From: Nocardia elegans NBRC 108235
Lineage (GTDB): Bacteria > Actinomycetota > Actinomycetes > Mycobacteriales > Mycobacteriaceae
Assembly: GCF_001612845.1 (NCBI RefSeq)
Contig: NZ_BDBF01000024.1
Coordinates: forward strand, 42,051 to 106,050
Length of the DNA: 64,000 bases
Reading direction: 5' to 3'
The position numbers and the translations under genes are program-made. Below the pieces are notes generated by a model. It was not told the origin of the DNA. It made no database searches and saw nothing but the letters and a program-made list of their open reading frames with translations. Positions 27,242 to 35,492 of this stretch are shown here, piece after piece; the stretch's first letter is position 1, and every line of letters starts with the position of its first letter.

Positions 27242-28093
27242 TCAGCGCGGACCCGAGCCGAAGAATCGCCACAGGTAACCGGGCAGCTTGCGCAACGGGA
27301 CAGCGCGTGGCCAGTCGTCGGCACGGAAGTAGGCGTCACTGCCGCCGTCGACGAAAACGATACTGCCGCACAGGAATCGCGCGGCCGGCGACAGCATGAA
27401 CACCGCCCATTCGGCCAGATCGCCCGGATCGCCGAAGCCGCCGATCGGGACCGGGAAACGCTCGATGTTCTTCGCCTCGGCCGGAGTCGCGAGCTGCTTT
27501 TCCAGCAGCGGCGTCAGCACCGCGCCGGGTGCCAGCGCGTTGAGCCGGATTCCCGCGCCGGCCCACTGCGCGGTCGTCGCGTGGCGGCGCACCCAGTGGC
27601 TCACCGCGATCTTCGAAGTGCCGTAGGCGATCGACGGCGCGTTCCGGCCGAAGATCCGCAACGCCCGCAGCGCCCTGTCCGTGTCGCCCGCCAGCAGCGC
27701 ACGAATCGCCCGGCGCGGCACCAACGGGGTGGTGGTCGTCGAATTGCTGCCGAACACAACGACTTTCGCCTCGTCCGCCCGGGCCAGGGCCGAGCGCCAC
27801 CCGTCGAGCAGTTCGACGACGCCGCGGTAATTCACCTCGAAGATCAGCCGCGCCCAGTCCGCACCGGGCGCCGGCCCCACCCCCGCGGCGAGTATCGCGC
27901 CGTCGAGATGCCCGTCCACCTCCGCGAGCACACCCTCGATCGCGGTGCGGCGGCCGGCCGGCGTCGACAGATCCGCGACCACCTGCGCGTCCTTCAGATC
28001 GACACCGACCACCGTATGGCCCCGCTCACGCAATTTCTCCGCCGCGGCGCGCCCCATTCCGGACGCCGCCCCGGTCACCACGTACACACCCAC
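27242..28093 (-). CDS. Short-chain dehydrogenase/reductase
   Basis: A 283-residue classical-type SDR: cofactor loop VTGAASGMGRAAAEKL at the N-terminus, VVFGSNSTTTTPLV containing the catalytic Ser region, and IAYGTSKIAVSHWVRRHA with the YxxxK pair. A short insertion after the Ser region and a C-terminal extension (FRADDWPRAVPLRKL) resemble hydroxysteroid-dehydrogenase-like SDRs. Substrate unknown. Divergent from the VOC gene at 28295 with a 200-bp gap showing no obvious operator. Confidence 0.85.
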   Translation of the reverse strand: MGVYVVTGAASGMGRAAAEKLRERGHTVVGVDLKDAQVVADLSTPAGRRTAIEGVLAEVDGHLDGAILAAGVGPAPGADWARLIFEVNYRGVVELLDGWRSALARADEAKVVVFGSNSTTTTPLVPRRAIRALLAGDTDRALRALRIFGRNAPSIAYGTSKIAVSHWVRRHATTAQWAGAGIRLNALAPGAVLTPLLEKQLATPAEAKNIERFPVPIGGFGDPGDLAEWAVFMLSPAARFLCGSIVFVDGGSDAYFRADDWPRAVPLRKLPGYLWRFFGSGPR

Positions 28094-28294
28094 CGCATCG
28101 CCTGCTTTCCGCTAACCGAGCCTCGAACGATCACCAACCGGCGGCCGACGACCCGGCACCGCCGCACCGAACTGTGCCCGAGTGCGAGCGCGTGCACAAT
28201 GGCGACCGAGCCCCACGGGAGCCACAGCGCAGGTCGGCGAACGTTTCCCGCCGACACGGCACCCCGGTCGAGGATCGCGTGCCAGACTCGTGTC

Positions 28295-28672
28295 ATGGCT
28301 GCGGCTTCTGCTCCCCCGCCGGGCTTTCGTTCGGTGACACCACGCATGGTGGTCGCCGACCACCCCGCGGCGATAGCCTTTCTGCGGAACGTATTCGGGG
28401 CGACCGGCGACGTGGAGCCGAACCGGCCGGCCGAGGTCCGCGTCGGCGATTCGCTGATCATGGTCTCGGAATCCGGCGAGCGCGAGCCGTTTCCGGCCTT
28501 TCTCTACATCTACGTCGACGACGTCGAGGCCACCTACCAGCGTGCGGTCACCGCGGGCGCGGTCACACTGGAGGCACCGCTCGACACGCCGTACGGTGAC
28601 CGCCGCGCCATGGTTCGCGACCCGTTCGGGAACGTCTACCAAATCGCCAGTCGGTTGGGCCCCGCTGGGTGA
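28295..28672 (+). CDS. VOC-family (glyoxalase/bleomycin-resistance-like) protein
   Basis: A single VOC domain of 125 residues resembling the PhnB-like subgroup: VTPRMVVADHPAAIAFLRNVFGA, ESGEREPFPAFLYIYVDDVEATYQRAVTAGA and the ending DRRAMVRDPFGNVYQIAS. The ATG at 28295 is the first start after the divergent promoter. PhnB-like VOC proteins often lack known enzyme activity, so no reaction is assigned. Confidence 0.82.
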   Translation: MAAASAPPPGFRSVTPRMVVADHPAAIAFLRNVFGATGDVEPNRPAEVRVGDSLIMVSESGEREPFPAFLYIYVDDVEATYQRAVTAGAVTLEAPLDTPYGDRRAMVRDPFGNVYQIASRLGPAG

Positions 28673-28700
28673 CGTTCGCGGACCTCGAGCCGGACCGTCC

Positions 28701-29252
28701 TCAGTCGACGACGTAGCGCAGCATCACCGCCGTGTCGAAATGCCGCGTCTCCGCCAGACGGAGCGGAATTCGCTTGTCCAGCAGGGGAAACATCGGTGTG
28801 CCGCCGCCGAGCACCACGGGCAGGACGAACACTTGGTACTCGTCGACGAGCCCGTGCGGAATCAGCGAGGCCGCGAGATTCGCGCCGCCGACCTCCATGA
28901 CGCCGTCGCCCTCGGCCTTCAGCCTGCGCACCTGCTCCACCGCGTTCTCGCTGACCAGCGTGCTGTTCCAGTGCACCTCGGTCAGTGTCCGCGAGAAGAC
29001 GACCTTCGGCTTCTCCGTCCACAACCTGCCGAATTCACGCTGGATCGGGGGCGCGTCCTCGGGCACATGCGGCCAGTACTCGGCCATCAGCTCGTACAGG
29101 CGACGACCGTGCAGCGAAATCTCGATGTCCCGATACCGGTCGTTGTGAAACTGGTGCAACTCGTCGTCCGGATTCGACCAGTCGATGCTGCCGTCGCGGT
29201 CGTTGATGTAGCCGTCCAGGGACATGCTGATCCCATAGCTCAGTTTCCTCAT
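28701..29252 (-). CDS. Dihydrofolate-reductase-like (RibD C-terminal domain) protein
   Basis: About 183 residues of the RibD_C/DHFR-like fold: start RKLSYGISMSLDGYI, then DGVMEVGGANLAASLIPHGLVDEY and PVVLGGGTPMFPLL, which form the nucleotide-binding core. The start at 29252 matches the usual beginning of this family; a start at 29282 adding ten residues cannot be excluded. NADPH-dependent reductase activity is assumed only from the family. Confidence 0.82.
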   Translation of the reverse strand: MRKLSYGISMSLDGYINDRDGSIDWSNPDDELHQFHNDRYRDIEISLHGRRLYELMAEYWPHVPEDAPPIQREFGRLWTEKPKVVFSRTLTEVHWNSTLVSENAVEQVRRLKAEGDGVMEVGGANLAASLIPHGLVDEYQVFVLPVVLGGGTPMFPLLDKRIPLRLAETRHFDTAVMLRYVVD

Positions 29253-29373
29253 AACGGAATAGACGCCGCCTACGTTCGACATTCATCGGTGAATGGCGAA
29301 CGCTCATCACTCGACCATTACATTGCGAACCCGCCGGTCGAACCGCCTCGGCCCCATCACCGACATCGATCCG

Positions 29374-30846
29374 CTACCGCGGCTCGTCGGGCGCTGCGCG
29401 ACGGAGGTACTCACCGCGCGGGGGTCCGCAGACTACTCCGTCGCGCAGTATTCGCCGACCGCGCAGGAAGACGTCGGTGACGCGGGCAGACATGTCGAAT
29501 CCTTCGAAAGGCGTATATTCCTGGGCTGATTCGGAGGATTCGGCGTGGACGGTCCAGTGGGCGCCGAGGTCGACGAGGGCGATGTCGGCGTCGTAGCCGG
29601 GTGCGAGTCGTCCCTTGCGTGTGAGGCCGTAGCGACGAGCGGGTTCGGTGGCAGTGAGAGCGGCGATCCGGGCCAGGGAGAGTCCGCGTTTGGTTCCCTC
29701 ACTCACCAGGCCGGGCAGGAGGTACTCGGCGCCGCCGAATCCGGATCTGGCCAGGAAGACGTCGGCGCGGTCGGTGCCGAATTTCTGTTCGTCGCGGCAG
29801 CAGGCGTGATCACTGACCACCCAGTCGATATCGCCGGCCAGCAGATGCTGCCACAGCGCCTCGACGTCGCGCCGTTCGCGTAATGGCGGATTCACCTTGC
29901 CGCCGATTCCGTGTGCGCTGTCGACATCGGCCAGCAGATGACCGATGGTCACCTCGCGACGAAAATCGATGTGCGGGAAGGCTTTCGCCATCCGCAGCGC
30001 GGCGTCCACCGCTTTCGCCGACGACAGATGCAGCAGATTGACAGTGGGGAAACCGGTTTCGTGGGCGAGATAGGCGGCCATCGTAATGGCCAGTCCTTCC
30101 GAATGCGGCGGGCGGGAGGCGCTGTAGGCGCGCAGCCCGCCGAGTGTGCCGTCGCGTTCCACGAGTTCGGTGTAAGCGGCCATGATTTCGGCGGTCTCGC
30201 AGTGCAGCGACAGCGTGATGACATCGCCGTAGCGTTCCCTTGCCTCGGCGAGGCCACGCATGACGAATTCGAAATGCGCCAGGTCGTAGCGTTCGTCCGG
30301 GCCGATCATCAGGAATTCGGATTGGTCGCCGGAGCGTCCGTGCAAGCCGTGACCACCGTAGAACATGAAGATCTTGAACGACGTGATACCGAAATTCTCG
30401 ACCAGTGCGGGGATTTCGCCGATGTGCTCTCGGGTCATCGGCGCCAGGTGGACACCGAAGTCCACATACGAACGCCCGGACATACGGTCGAGCACCTCGG
30501 GAACGAAGTCGCGGTAGGGGCCGCCGCGGTTGAGGTAGTAGCGGCCGGTGCGCAGATAGCTCAACGACGTCGTAACCCCGCCCTGGGCACACGCCCGGCT
30601 CTCGGATTCGGTGTCCGCGGCCAGGTCGGAATAGATGCCCCAGTGCTGATGAGCATCGACCACCCCCGGAAAGGCCAGGAGCCCACGGGCATCGACGACA
30701 TCGGTCGCCGGCCCGGCCTGGATGTCGCGGGCGATGCGCCGGACCGCTCCTCCGGTGACGGCGATATCCACGGGCTCGGGCACCTCGGCGTCGCCATCGG
30801 GGTGGACCACGCGGGCATTCCGGATCAGCAGCTCGATCTCCGCCAC
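29374..30846 (-). CDS. Hydantoinase/dihydropyrimidinase-type cyclic amidohydrolase
   Basis: A 490-residue amidohydrolase opening a cyclic amide or imide ring. All binuclear metal-site residues are visible: HxH in VDAHQHWGIYS, the carboxylated Lys in TSFKIFMFYGG, His in LSLHCETAE, His in VNLLHLSSAKA and Asp in WVVSDHACC. The GTG at 30846 is chosen because GGAGAAGG lies just upstream; the longer frame begins inside the operator. It is divergent from a CoA-transferase operon across two 17-bp repeats. In the model for this region it would hydrolyse maleimide-like imides; classical hydantoin or dihydropyrimidine substrates remain alternatives. Confidence 0.87.
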   Translation of the reverse strand: MAEIELLIRNARVVHPDGDAEVPEPVDIAVTGGAVRRIARDIQAGPATDVVDARGLLAFPGVVDAHQHWGIYSDLAADTESESRACAQGGVTTSLSYLRTGRYYLNRGGPYRDFVPEVLDRMSGRSYVDFGVHLAPMTREHIGEIPALVENFGITSFKIFMFYGGHGLHGRSGDQSEFLMIGPDERYDLAHFEFVMRGLAEARERYGDVITLSLHCETAEIMAAYTELVERDGTLGGLRAYSASRPPHSEGLAITMAAYLAHETGFPTVNLLHLSSAKAVDAALRMAKAFPHIDFRREVTIGHLLADVDSAHGIGGKVNPPLRERRDVEALWQHLLAGDIDWVVSDHACCRDEQKFGTDRADVFLARSGFGGAEYLLPGLVSEGTKRGLSLARIAALTATEPARRYGLTRKGRLAPGYDADIALVDLGAHWTVHAESSESAQEYTPFEGFDMSARVTDVFLRGRRILRDGVVCGPPRGEYLRRAAPDEPR

Positions 30847-30857
30847 AACCTTCTCCA

Positions 30858-30874
30858 GTTTCGTCCTGCGAAAC
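30858..30874. promoter_or_regulatory. 17-bp operator, GTTTCG-N5-CGAAAC
   Basis: GTTTCG-TCCTG-CGAAAC, a perfect 6-5-6 inverted repeat, starts 12 bp upstream of the amidohydrolase GTG. It is the cleanest copy of a motif repeated in the promoters of this region and is proposed as a site of the IclR protein at 38092. Confidence 0.72.
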
Positions 30875-30942
30875 ATACTTACCAACCAAGCGATCATCGC
30901 AGTACTATTCGCAGGCAGTCAATCGGTACGGTGACTGAATAT

Positions 30943-30959
30943 GTTTCGCTCTGAGAAAC
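30943..30959. promoter_or_regulatory. 17-bp operator, second copy in this divergent promoter
   Basis: GTTTCG-CTCTG-AGAAAC, same arm length and spacing as the copy at 30858, lies 25 bp before the CoA-transferase start. One site in front of each divergent gene suggests joint control. Confidence 0.7.
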
Positions 30960-30983
30960 ACATGATCGATGAGGAGTTCGGCG

Positions 30984-32171
30984 ATGGCGGGACCACTGTC
31001 GGGAATCCGGGTCCTGGACACGGCGACACTGTTCGCGGGCCCGCTCGCGGCGACGCTGCTCGCCGACTTCGGCGCCGAGGTGATCAAGATCGAACATCCG
31101 GAGGGCGATCCGGTGCGCGGGCACGGTGCGCAGCGCGACGGTGTCGGTCTGTGGTGGAAGATGCTGGGGCGCGGAAAGAAGTCGGTGACCCTGTATCTCG
31201 GCTCGGCCGAGGGCCAGGAGCTGTTCCGGCGGATGGCCTCCGACGCCGACGTGGTGATCGAGAACTTCCGGCCCGGCACCCTGGAACGGTGGGGATTGGG
31301 CTATTCCGCACTACGGGAACACAATCCGGGCCTCGTTCTGGCCCGGGTCACCGGGTTCGGGCAGGTGGGTCCGTATGCTCGCCGCCCCGGATTCGGCACC
31401 CTGGCCGAGGCGATGAGCGGTTTCGCGGCGATGACCGGCGACCCCGACGGGCCACCCACGCTGCCGCCCTTCGGCTTGGCCGATGGGATCGCCGCTCTCG
31501 CCACGGCTTTCGCGATCATGTCCGCATTGCGGGCCCGCGATCGCGACGGTCACGGCCAGCAGATCGATCTGGCCATCATCGAGCCGATTCTCACCCTGCT
31601 CGGCCCCCATATCCTTGCCTACGATCAACTCGGCGAGATCGCCCAGCGCACCGGCAACCGCTCCACCAACAACGCACCGCGCAACACCTATCGCACCGCC
31701 GACGGCGGCTGGGTCGCGGTGTCGACCAGCGCCCGGTCGATCGCCGAACGGGTGATGCGTGTGGTCGAACGGCCCGAATACATCGAGCAGCCGTGGTTCG
31801 CCACCGGCACCGGTCGGGCCGCGCACGCCGACGAACTGGATGCCGCTGTCGGGGAATGGATTTCCCGCCGGGCCACGGACGAGGTGGTGCGCGCGTTCGA
31901 GAAGGCCGAGGCCGCGGTCGCCCCGATCTACACTGCCGCCGACATCCTCGCCGATCCGCAGTTCCGCGCACTGGAGTCGATCATCACCCTCGAAGATCCG
32001 GAACTCGGTGCGCTGCGCATGCAGAACGTCCTGTTCCGGCTGTCCGACACCCCCGGCCGCATCCGGTGGACCGGACCACCGCTGGGCGCCCATACCGAGG
32101 AGGTCCTGAGCACCTATGGAGTCGGCGAACTGGACATGGCCCGGCTGCGCACAGCGGGGGTGATCCGATGA
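30984..32171 (+). CDS. CaiB/BaiF-type CoA-transferase (class III)
   Basis: A 395-residue family III CoA-transferase that moves CoA between acyl-CoA and a free acid via an aspartyl intermediate. It opens with GIRVLDTATLFAGPLAATLLADFGAEVIK (in two parts) and has ENFRPGTLERWGL, GFGQVGPYARRPGFG and the probable catalytic Asp in GLADGIAALA. The ATG at 30984 has GAGGAG 8 nt upstream. It leads a three-gene operon with ATGA overlaps (cyclase-like and MmgE/PrpD-like genes). It probably activates a dicarboxylic acid from the pathway with CoA. Confidence 0.88.
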   Translation: MAGPLSGIRVLDTATLFAGPLAATLLADFGAEVIKIEHPEGDPVRGHGAQRDGVGLWWKMLGRGKKSVTLYLGSAEGQELFRRMASDADVVIENFRPGTLERWGLGYSALREHNPGLVLARVTGFGQVGPYARRPGFGTLAEAMSGFAAMTGDPDGPPTLPPFGLADGIAALATAFAIMSALRARDRDGHGQQIDLAIIEPILTLLGPHILAYDQLGEIAQRTGNRSTNNAPRNTYRTADGGWVAVSTSARSIAERVMRVVERPEYIEQPWFATGTGRAAHADELDAAVGEWISRRATDEVVRAFEKAEAAVAPIYTAADILADPQFRALESIITLEDPELGALRMQNVLFRLSDTPGRIRWTGPPLGAHTEEVLSTYGVGELDMARLRTAGVIR

Positions 32172-32986
32172 GCGCGCGGGATCCGCTGGTGGCGGTGGTC
32201 GCCGGCGGCGTTCGACTGATCGACCTGGGCCAGCCGTTCTTCACCGGGATGCCGTGTTCGCCGAATCATCCCGGTTTCCGCATGACTCTCATCCGCCGCC
32301 ACGGCGACATGATGCGTTCCGACGGTGGTTCGGCCGCCAACGAGATCATCGTCACCGGTGGGCATGTCGGCACGCATATCGATGCGCTCAGCCACGTCAG
32401 CCACGCGGGGCGGCTGCACGGCGGGGTGGATGCCGCACAGGCACAGCAGGGCGGCCTCTTCGGCGAGCTCGGGGCCGAGCATCTGCCGGGACTGCTGCGG
32501 CGAGGGGTGCTGCTCGACGTCGCTCGCGTGCACGGGGGGCCGACGCTGCCGGGCGGGTACGAGATCACGGTCGAGGATCTGCGGCGGGCGGCGAAAGCGA
32601 TCGGATCGGAACCCGAGCCCGGGGATGTCGCGTTGATCCGGACGGGGTGGTCGCGTTTGTTCGACGAAGGCGATGCCTATCTCGGTGCGGCCACCGGCGT
32701 GCCGGGCGTGGGGGTCGAGGCGGCACACTGGCTGGCGCGCCGGGGGGTGGTGGCGACCGGCTGCGACACCACGGCCTACGAATGCATCCGGCCCGGAGCG
32801 GGGCACAGTGTGCTGCCGGTGCACCGGGTACTGCTGGTGGAGTCGGGGATATACATCATGGAGCATCTGGCCTTGGAAGAGCTTGCCGCCGAGCAGCTTC
32901 CGGAATTCGCTTTCCTGCTGGCGCCGTTGCGGATCGTCGGCGGCACCGGATCGCCGGTGCGTCCGCTCGCGGCGGTGAGCCGATGA
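32168..32986 (+). CDS. Cyclase/kynurenine-formamidase-family metal hydrolase
   Basis: A 272-residue member of the cyclase family (PF04199 type) with the metal motif HVGTHIDALSHVSH near residue 77 and the later GCDTTAYECIRPG segment. Characterised relatives hydrolyse N-formylkynurenine or isatin, i.e. amide bonds in small N-containing compounds. It overlaps both neighbours by 4 bp. An amide- or lactam-opening role during breakdown of pyrrole-derived fragments is plausible but not proven. Confidence 0.82.
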   Translation: MSARDPLVAVVAGGVRLIDLGQPFFTGMPCSPNHPGFRMTLIRRHGDMMRSDGGSAANEIIVTGGHVGTHIDALSHVSHAGRLHGGVDAAQAQQGGLFGELGAEHLPGLLRRGVLLDVARVHGGPTLPGGYEITVEDLRRAAKAIGSEPEPGDVALIRTGWSRLFDEGDAYLGAATGVPGVGVEAAHWLARRGVVATGCDTTAYECIRPGAGHSVLPVHRVLLVESGIYIMEHLALEELAAEQLPEFAFLLAPLRIVGGTGSPVRPLAAVSR

Positions 32987-34413
32987 CCGAGCAGACGATC
33001 CTCGCCCGGCTCGCCGACTTCGCCGCGGCCGCGCGAGACAGCGGAGTCGGAGCCGAACTGCGCGCCGATACGTCGCGCCGGGTGCTGGATGTGCTCGGCA
33101 ACAGCATTGCGGCACTGGACACCCCGCCCGCGGTGGCGGTGCGCGCGGTGATCACCGAATGGGGCGGGCGTGCCGGTGCGACCGCGCTCGGACTGGCGGG
33201 CGGATATCCCGCGCCCAGCGCCGCGCTGCTGGGTGGAACGCTCGCGCACGCTCTGGATTTCGACGACACCCACCTGCCCTCGGTGCTGCATCCGTCGGCG
33301 TCGGTGGTGCCCGCGGCGCTCGCGGTCGCCGAATCCCGCGAGGCGAGCGGTCCCGCCCTGCTCGACGCGGTGGCGGTGGGAATCGAGATCACGGTGCGCG
33401 CAGGTATGGCCGGATACAGTGCGGCGCTGCGCAATTCGGTGTTCTTCGAACGCGGGTTGCATGCGACCGCCATCTGCGGCGCCGTCGGTGGTGCGGCGGC
33501 CGCGGCGATGCTCTCGGGTCTCGACGCGGACGGTATCGCCCATGCCATGGCGATCGCGGCGAGTATGGGCTCGGGTCTGCTGGAGGCCAATCGCACCGGC
33601 GGCACCGTCAAGCGCGTGCACTGCGGATGGGCGGCACATGCGGCGGTGGTCGCCGCGGGTCTGGCACGCGCCGGACTCACCGGACCACCGACGGTCTTCG
33701 AAGGCGGATTCGGTCTGCTGCACGCCTTCTGCGGCGATCAGGCCGATCCCGACGCACTGGTCGACGAGCTCGGCGACCGGTGGCGGCTCCCCGAGGTGTG
33801 CTTCAAACCCTATCCCTGCAATCACTTCACCCACGCCGGCATCGACGCGGCCCTGCGCCTGCGCGCGCGGGGTGTGCGCCCCGACGACATCGCGGACCTG
33901 GAATTGGGCGCACCCGCCGCGGCACTGCGCACCATCGGTTATCCGCCGGAGCTGAAGTCTCGTCCCGAATCCGGTTATCACGCCGCGTTTTCCGGACCCT
34001 ATACGGTCGCGGCGGCACTCACCGGCGGCGGTGGGCTCGGGGTGTTCCACGAGGATTTCACCGACACCGCCGCCCGCAACCCCGCCCGCCTCGACCTGGC
34101 CGCCCGCGTGCGTTGCGTTGCCGATCCCCGCAGCGACGACATCTTTCCCACGCAGTTCCCCGCGGTCCTCACCGCCCACCTGCACGACGGCCGCACCCTC
34201 ACCGAACGGGTCGAATCCAACCGCGGAGGTCCCGGCAATCCGCTCACCCCGGAAGAATTGGCCCTCAAGTTCCGCCTCAACACCGAGCGCGTGCTCTCCC
34301 CCACGGCCGCGAACAGTCTCAGCGAGACCGCCTACGACCTCGCCCGAGCCGCGACCCTCGACCCGCTACTGGAACCCCTGCGCGGAATCGGAGCAGCGCG
34401 GGTCGCTCGATGA
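32983..34413 (+). CDS. MmgE/PrpD-family protein
   Basis: A 476-residue MmgE/PrpD protein, the family of 2-methylcitrate dehydratase and cis-aconitate decarboxylase. The hallmark HALDFDDTHLPSVLHPSA segment lies near residue 86, followed by CGAVGGAAAAAML, ANRTGGTVKRVHCGWAAHAA and KPYPCNHFTHAGIDAA. Third gene of the CoA-transferase operon (ATGA overlap). Members handle small tricarboxylic or alkyl-substituted dicarboxylic acids, which fits alkylmaleate/citraconate-like intermediates. Confidence 0.87.
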   Translation: MTEQTILARLADFAAAARDSGVGAELRADTSRRVLDVLGNSIAALDTPPAVAVRAVITEWGGRAGATALGLAGGYPAPSAALLGGTLAHALDFDDTHLPSVLHPSASVVPAALAVAESREASGPALLDAVAVGIEITVRAGMAGYSAALRNSVFFERGLHATAICGAVGGAAAAAMLSGLDADGIAHAMAIAASMGSGLLEANRTGGTVKRVHCGWAAHAAVVAAGLARAGLTGPPTVFEGGFGLLHAFCGDQADPDALVDELGDRWRLPEVCFKPYPCNHFTHAGIDAALRLRARGVRPDDIADLELGAPAAALRTIGYPPELKSRPESGYHAAFSGPYTVAAALTGGGGLGVFHEDFTDTAARNPARLDLAARVRCVADPRSDDIFPTQFPAVLTAHLHDGRTLTERVESNRGGPGNPLTPEELALKFRLNTERVLSPTAANSLSETAYDLARAATLDPLLEPLRGIGAARVAR

Positions 34414-34416
34414 CCG

Positions 34417-34433
34417 CCGTCGCCCGGCGACGG
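34417..34433 (+). terminator. Short GC hairpin after the CoA-transferase operon
   Basis: CCGTCGC-CCG-GCGACGG, a 7-bp stem with a 3-nt loop, begins 3 bp after the MmgE/PrpD stop, between convergent genes. No T-run. Confidence 0.4.
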
Positions 34434-34467
34434 ACGAGCGCGCGATCGAGAACGCTGCGGGGCGCGC

Positions 34468-35373
34468 TCAGGGCGCTACGGGCGCGCCGGGGAATACTCC
34501 GGCTCGGCCCAGCAGGGCGGGCACCGGCGCGCCGAGCACTCCGCCGAGCCAGGTCGCCGTCTCGATGACCGGCTCGATGCGAACACCGGTGGTGACGCCC
34601 ATGCGGTCGAGGGCGTAGAGCAGATCTTCGGTGGCGATGTTGCCGGTAGCGGCGGGGGCGAACGGGCAGCCACCGATCCCGCCGGTGCTGGCGTCGAGAA
34701 CGTGCACGCCGGCGTCGAGAGCGGCTATCGCATTGGCGTAGCCGGTGTTTCGGGTGTTGTGAAAATGGCAGCGAGTCGCGACCGCGGGCGCCCGGCGGCG
34801 CACGCCGGAGACCAGGCGTCGCACACGGTCCGGGGTGCCGACGCCGATGGTGTCGGCCAGCGCTATCTCGTCGGGGCGAGATTCGGCGACGCGGGAGACG
34901 AGGTCCAGCACGTGCGCCTCCGGCACCTCCCCCTCGAACGGGCAGCCGAAGGCAGCGGCGATGGTGACGGTGCGCCACAGGCCGGCCTCCGCGGCGCGGG
35001 CGGCCAGTCGCGCCCAGCGAGCAATTCCCTCGCCGGTGTCGCAGCCCTGATTGCGACGACTGAAGGTATCGGTCGCGACCACCACCACATTGATCTCGTC
35101 GACGCCCGCGGCAAGCGCACGATCCAGTCCGCGGTCATTGAAAACCAGTCCGGCATAGAATGTTTCGCCGTCGCGCGGCACACCGGCCAGTACCGCTTCG
35201 GCATCGGCCATGCGAGGCACCCGGTCGGGATGCACGAAACTCACCGCCTCGATCCGGCGCAGCCCGGCGTCGGCCGACCGGCGAATGAGCTCGATCTTGT
35301 CGGCCGTCGCGATCGGCTCCGGCTCATTCTGCAGTCCGTCCCGCGGCGCGACTTCGACCAGCGTGATGTCCAC
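34468..35373 (-). CDS. HMG-CoA-lyase-like acyl-CoA lyase
   Basis: A 301-residue DRE-TIM lyase that cleaves a 3-hydroxy-3-alkylglutaryl-CoA-type substrate by retro-Claisen reaction. EVAPRDGLQNE carries the catalytic Arg/Asp, CHFHNTRNTGYAN the metal-binding HxH, and GIGGCPFAPAATGNIATEDLLY (two parts) the loop cysteine. The GTG at 35373 is chosen for its GGAGGA site 4 nt upstream. Divergent from the CoA-transferase at 35493. In this setting it could split a branched hydroxyacyl-CoA such as a citramalyl- or dimethylmalyl-CoA, or serve ordinary HMG-CoA in leucine breakdown. Confidence 0.86.
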   Translation of the reverse strand: MDITLVEVAPRDGLQNEPEPIATADKIELIRRSADAGLRRIEAVSFVHPDRVPRMADAEAVLAGVPRDGETFYAGLVFNDRGLDRALAAGVDEINVVVVATDTFSRRNQGCDTGEGIARWARLAARAAEAGLWRTVTIAAAFGCPFEGEVPEAHVLDLVSRVAESRPDEIALADTIGVGTPDRVRRLVSGVRRRAPAVATRCHFHNTRNTGYANAIAALDAGVHVLDASTGGIGGCPFAPAATGNIATEDLLYALDRMGVTTGVRIEPVIETATWLGGVLGAPVPALLGRAGVFPGAPVAP

Positions 35374-35413
35374 GGCTCCTCCGTTTCCCGATCTTGCCGA
35401 GCGTTTCGCTACG

Positions 35414-35428
35414 GGATACATTGTATCC
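35414..35428. promoter_or_regulatory. Palindrome between the lyase and CoA-transferase genes
   Basis: GGATACA-T-TGTATCC, a perfect 7-1-7 palindrome in the 119-bp divergent gap. It overlaps a degenerate copy of the region's 17-mer (35403-35419, GTTTCG-CTACG-GGATAC). Two regulators may meet here; the TGTATCC arm looks like a GntR-type site, but its owner is unknown. Confidence 0.5.
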
Positions 35429-35492
35429 ATTCTCAGGTAGCCGCGCGGCCGGATTCCGGCCGCGGGCGCTGCGACAGAACGGAGTTGGCCCG

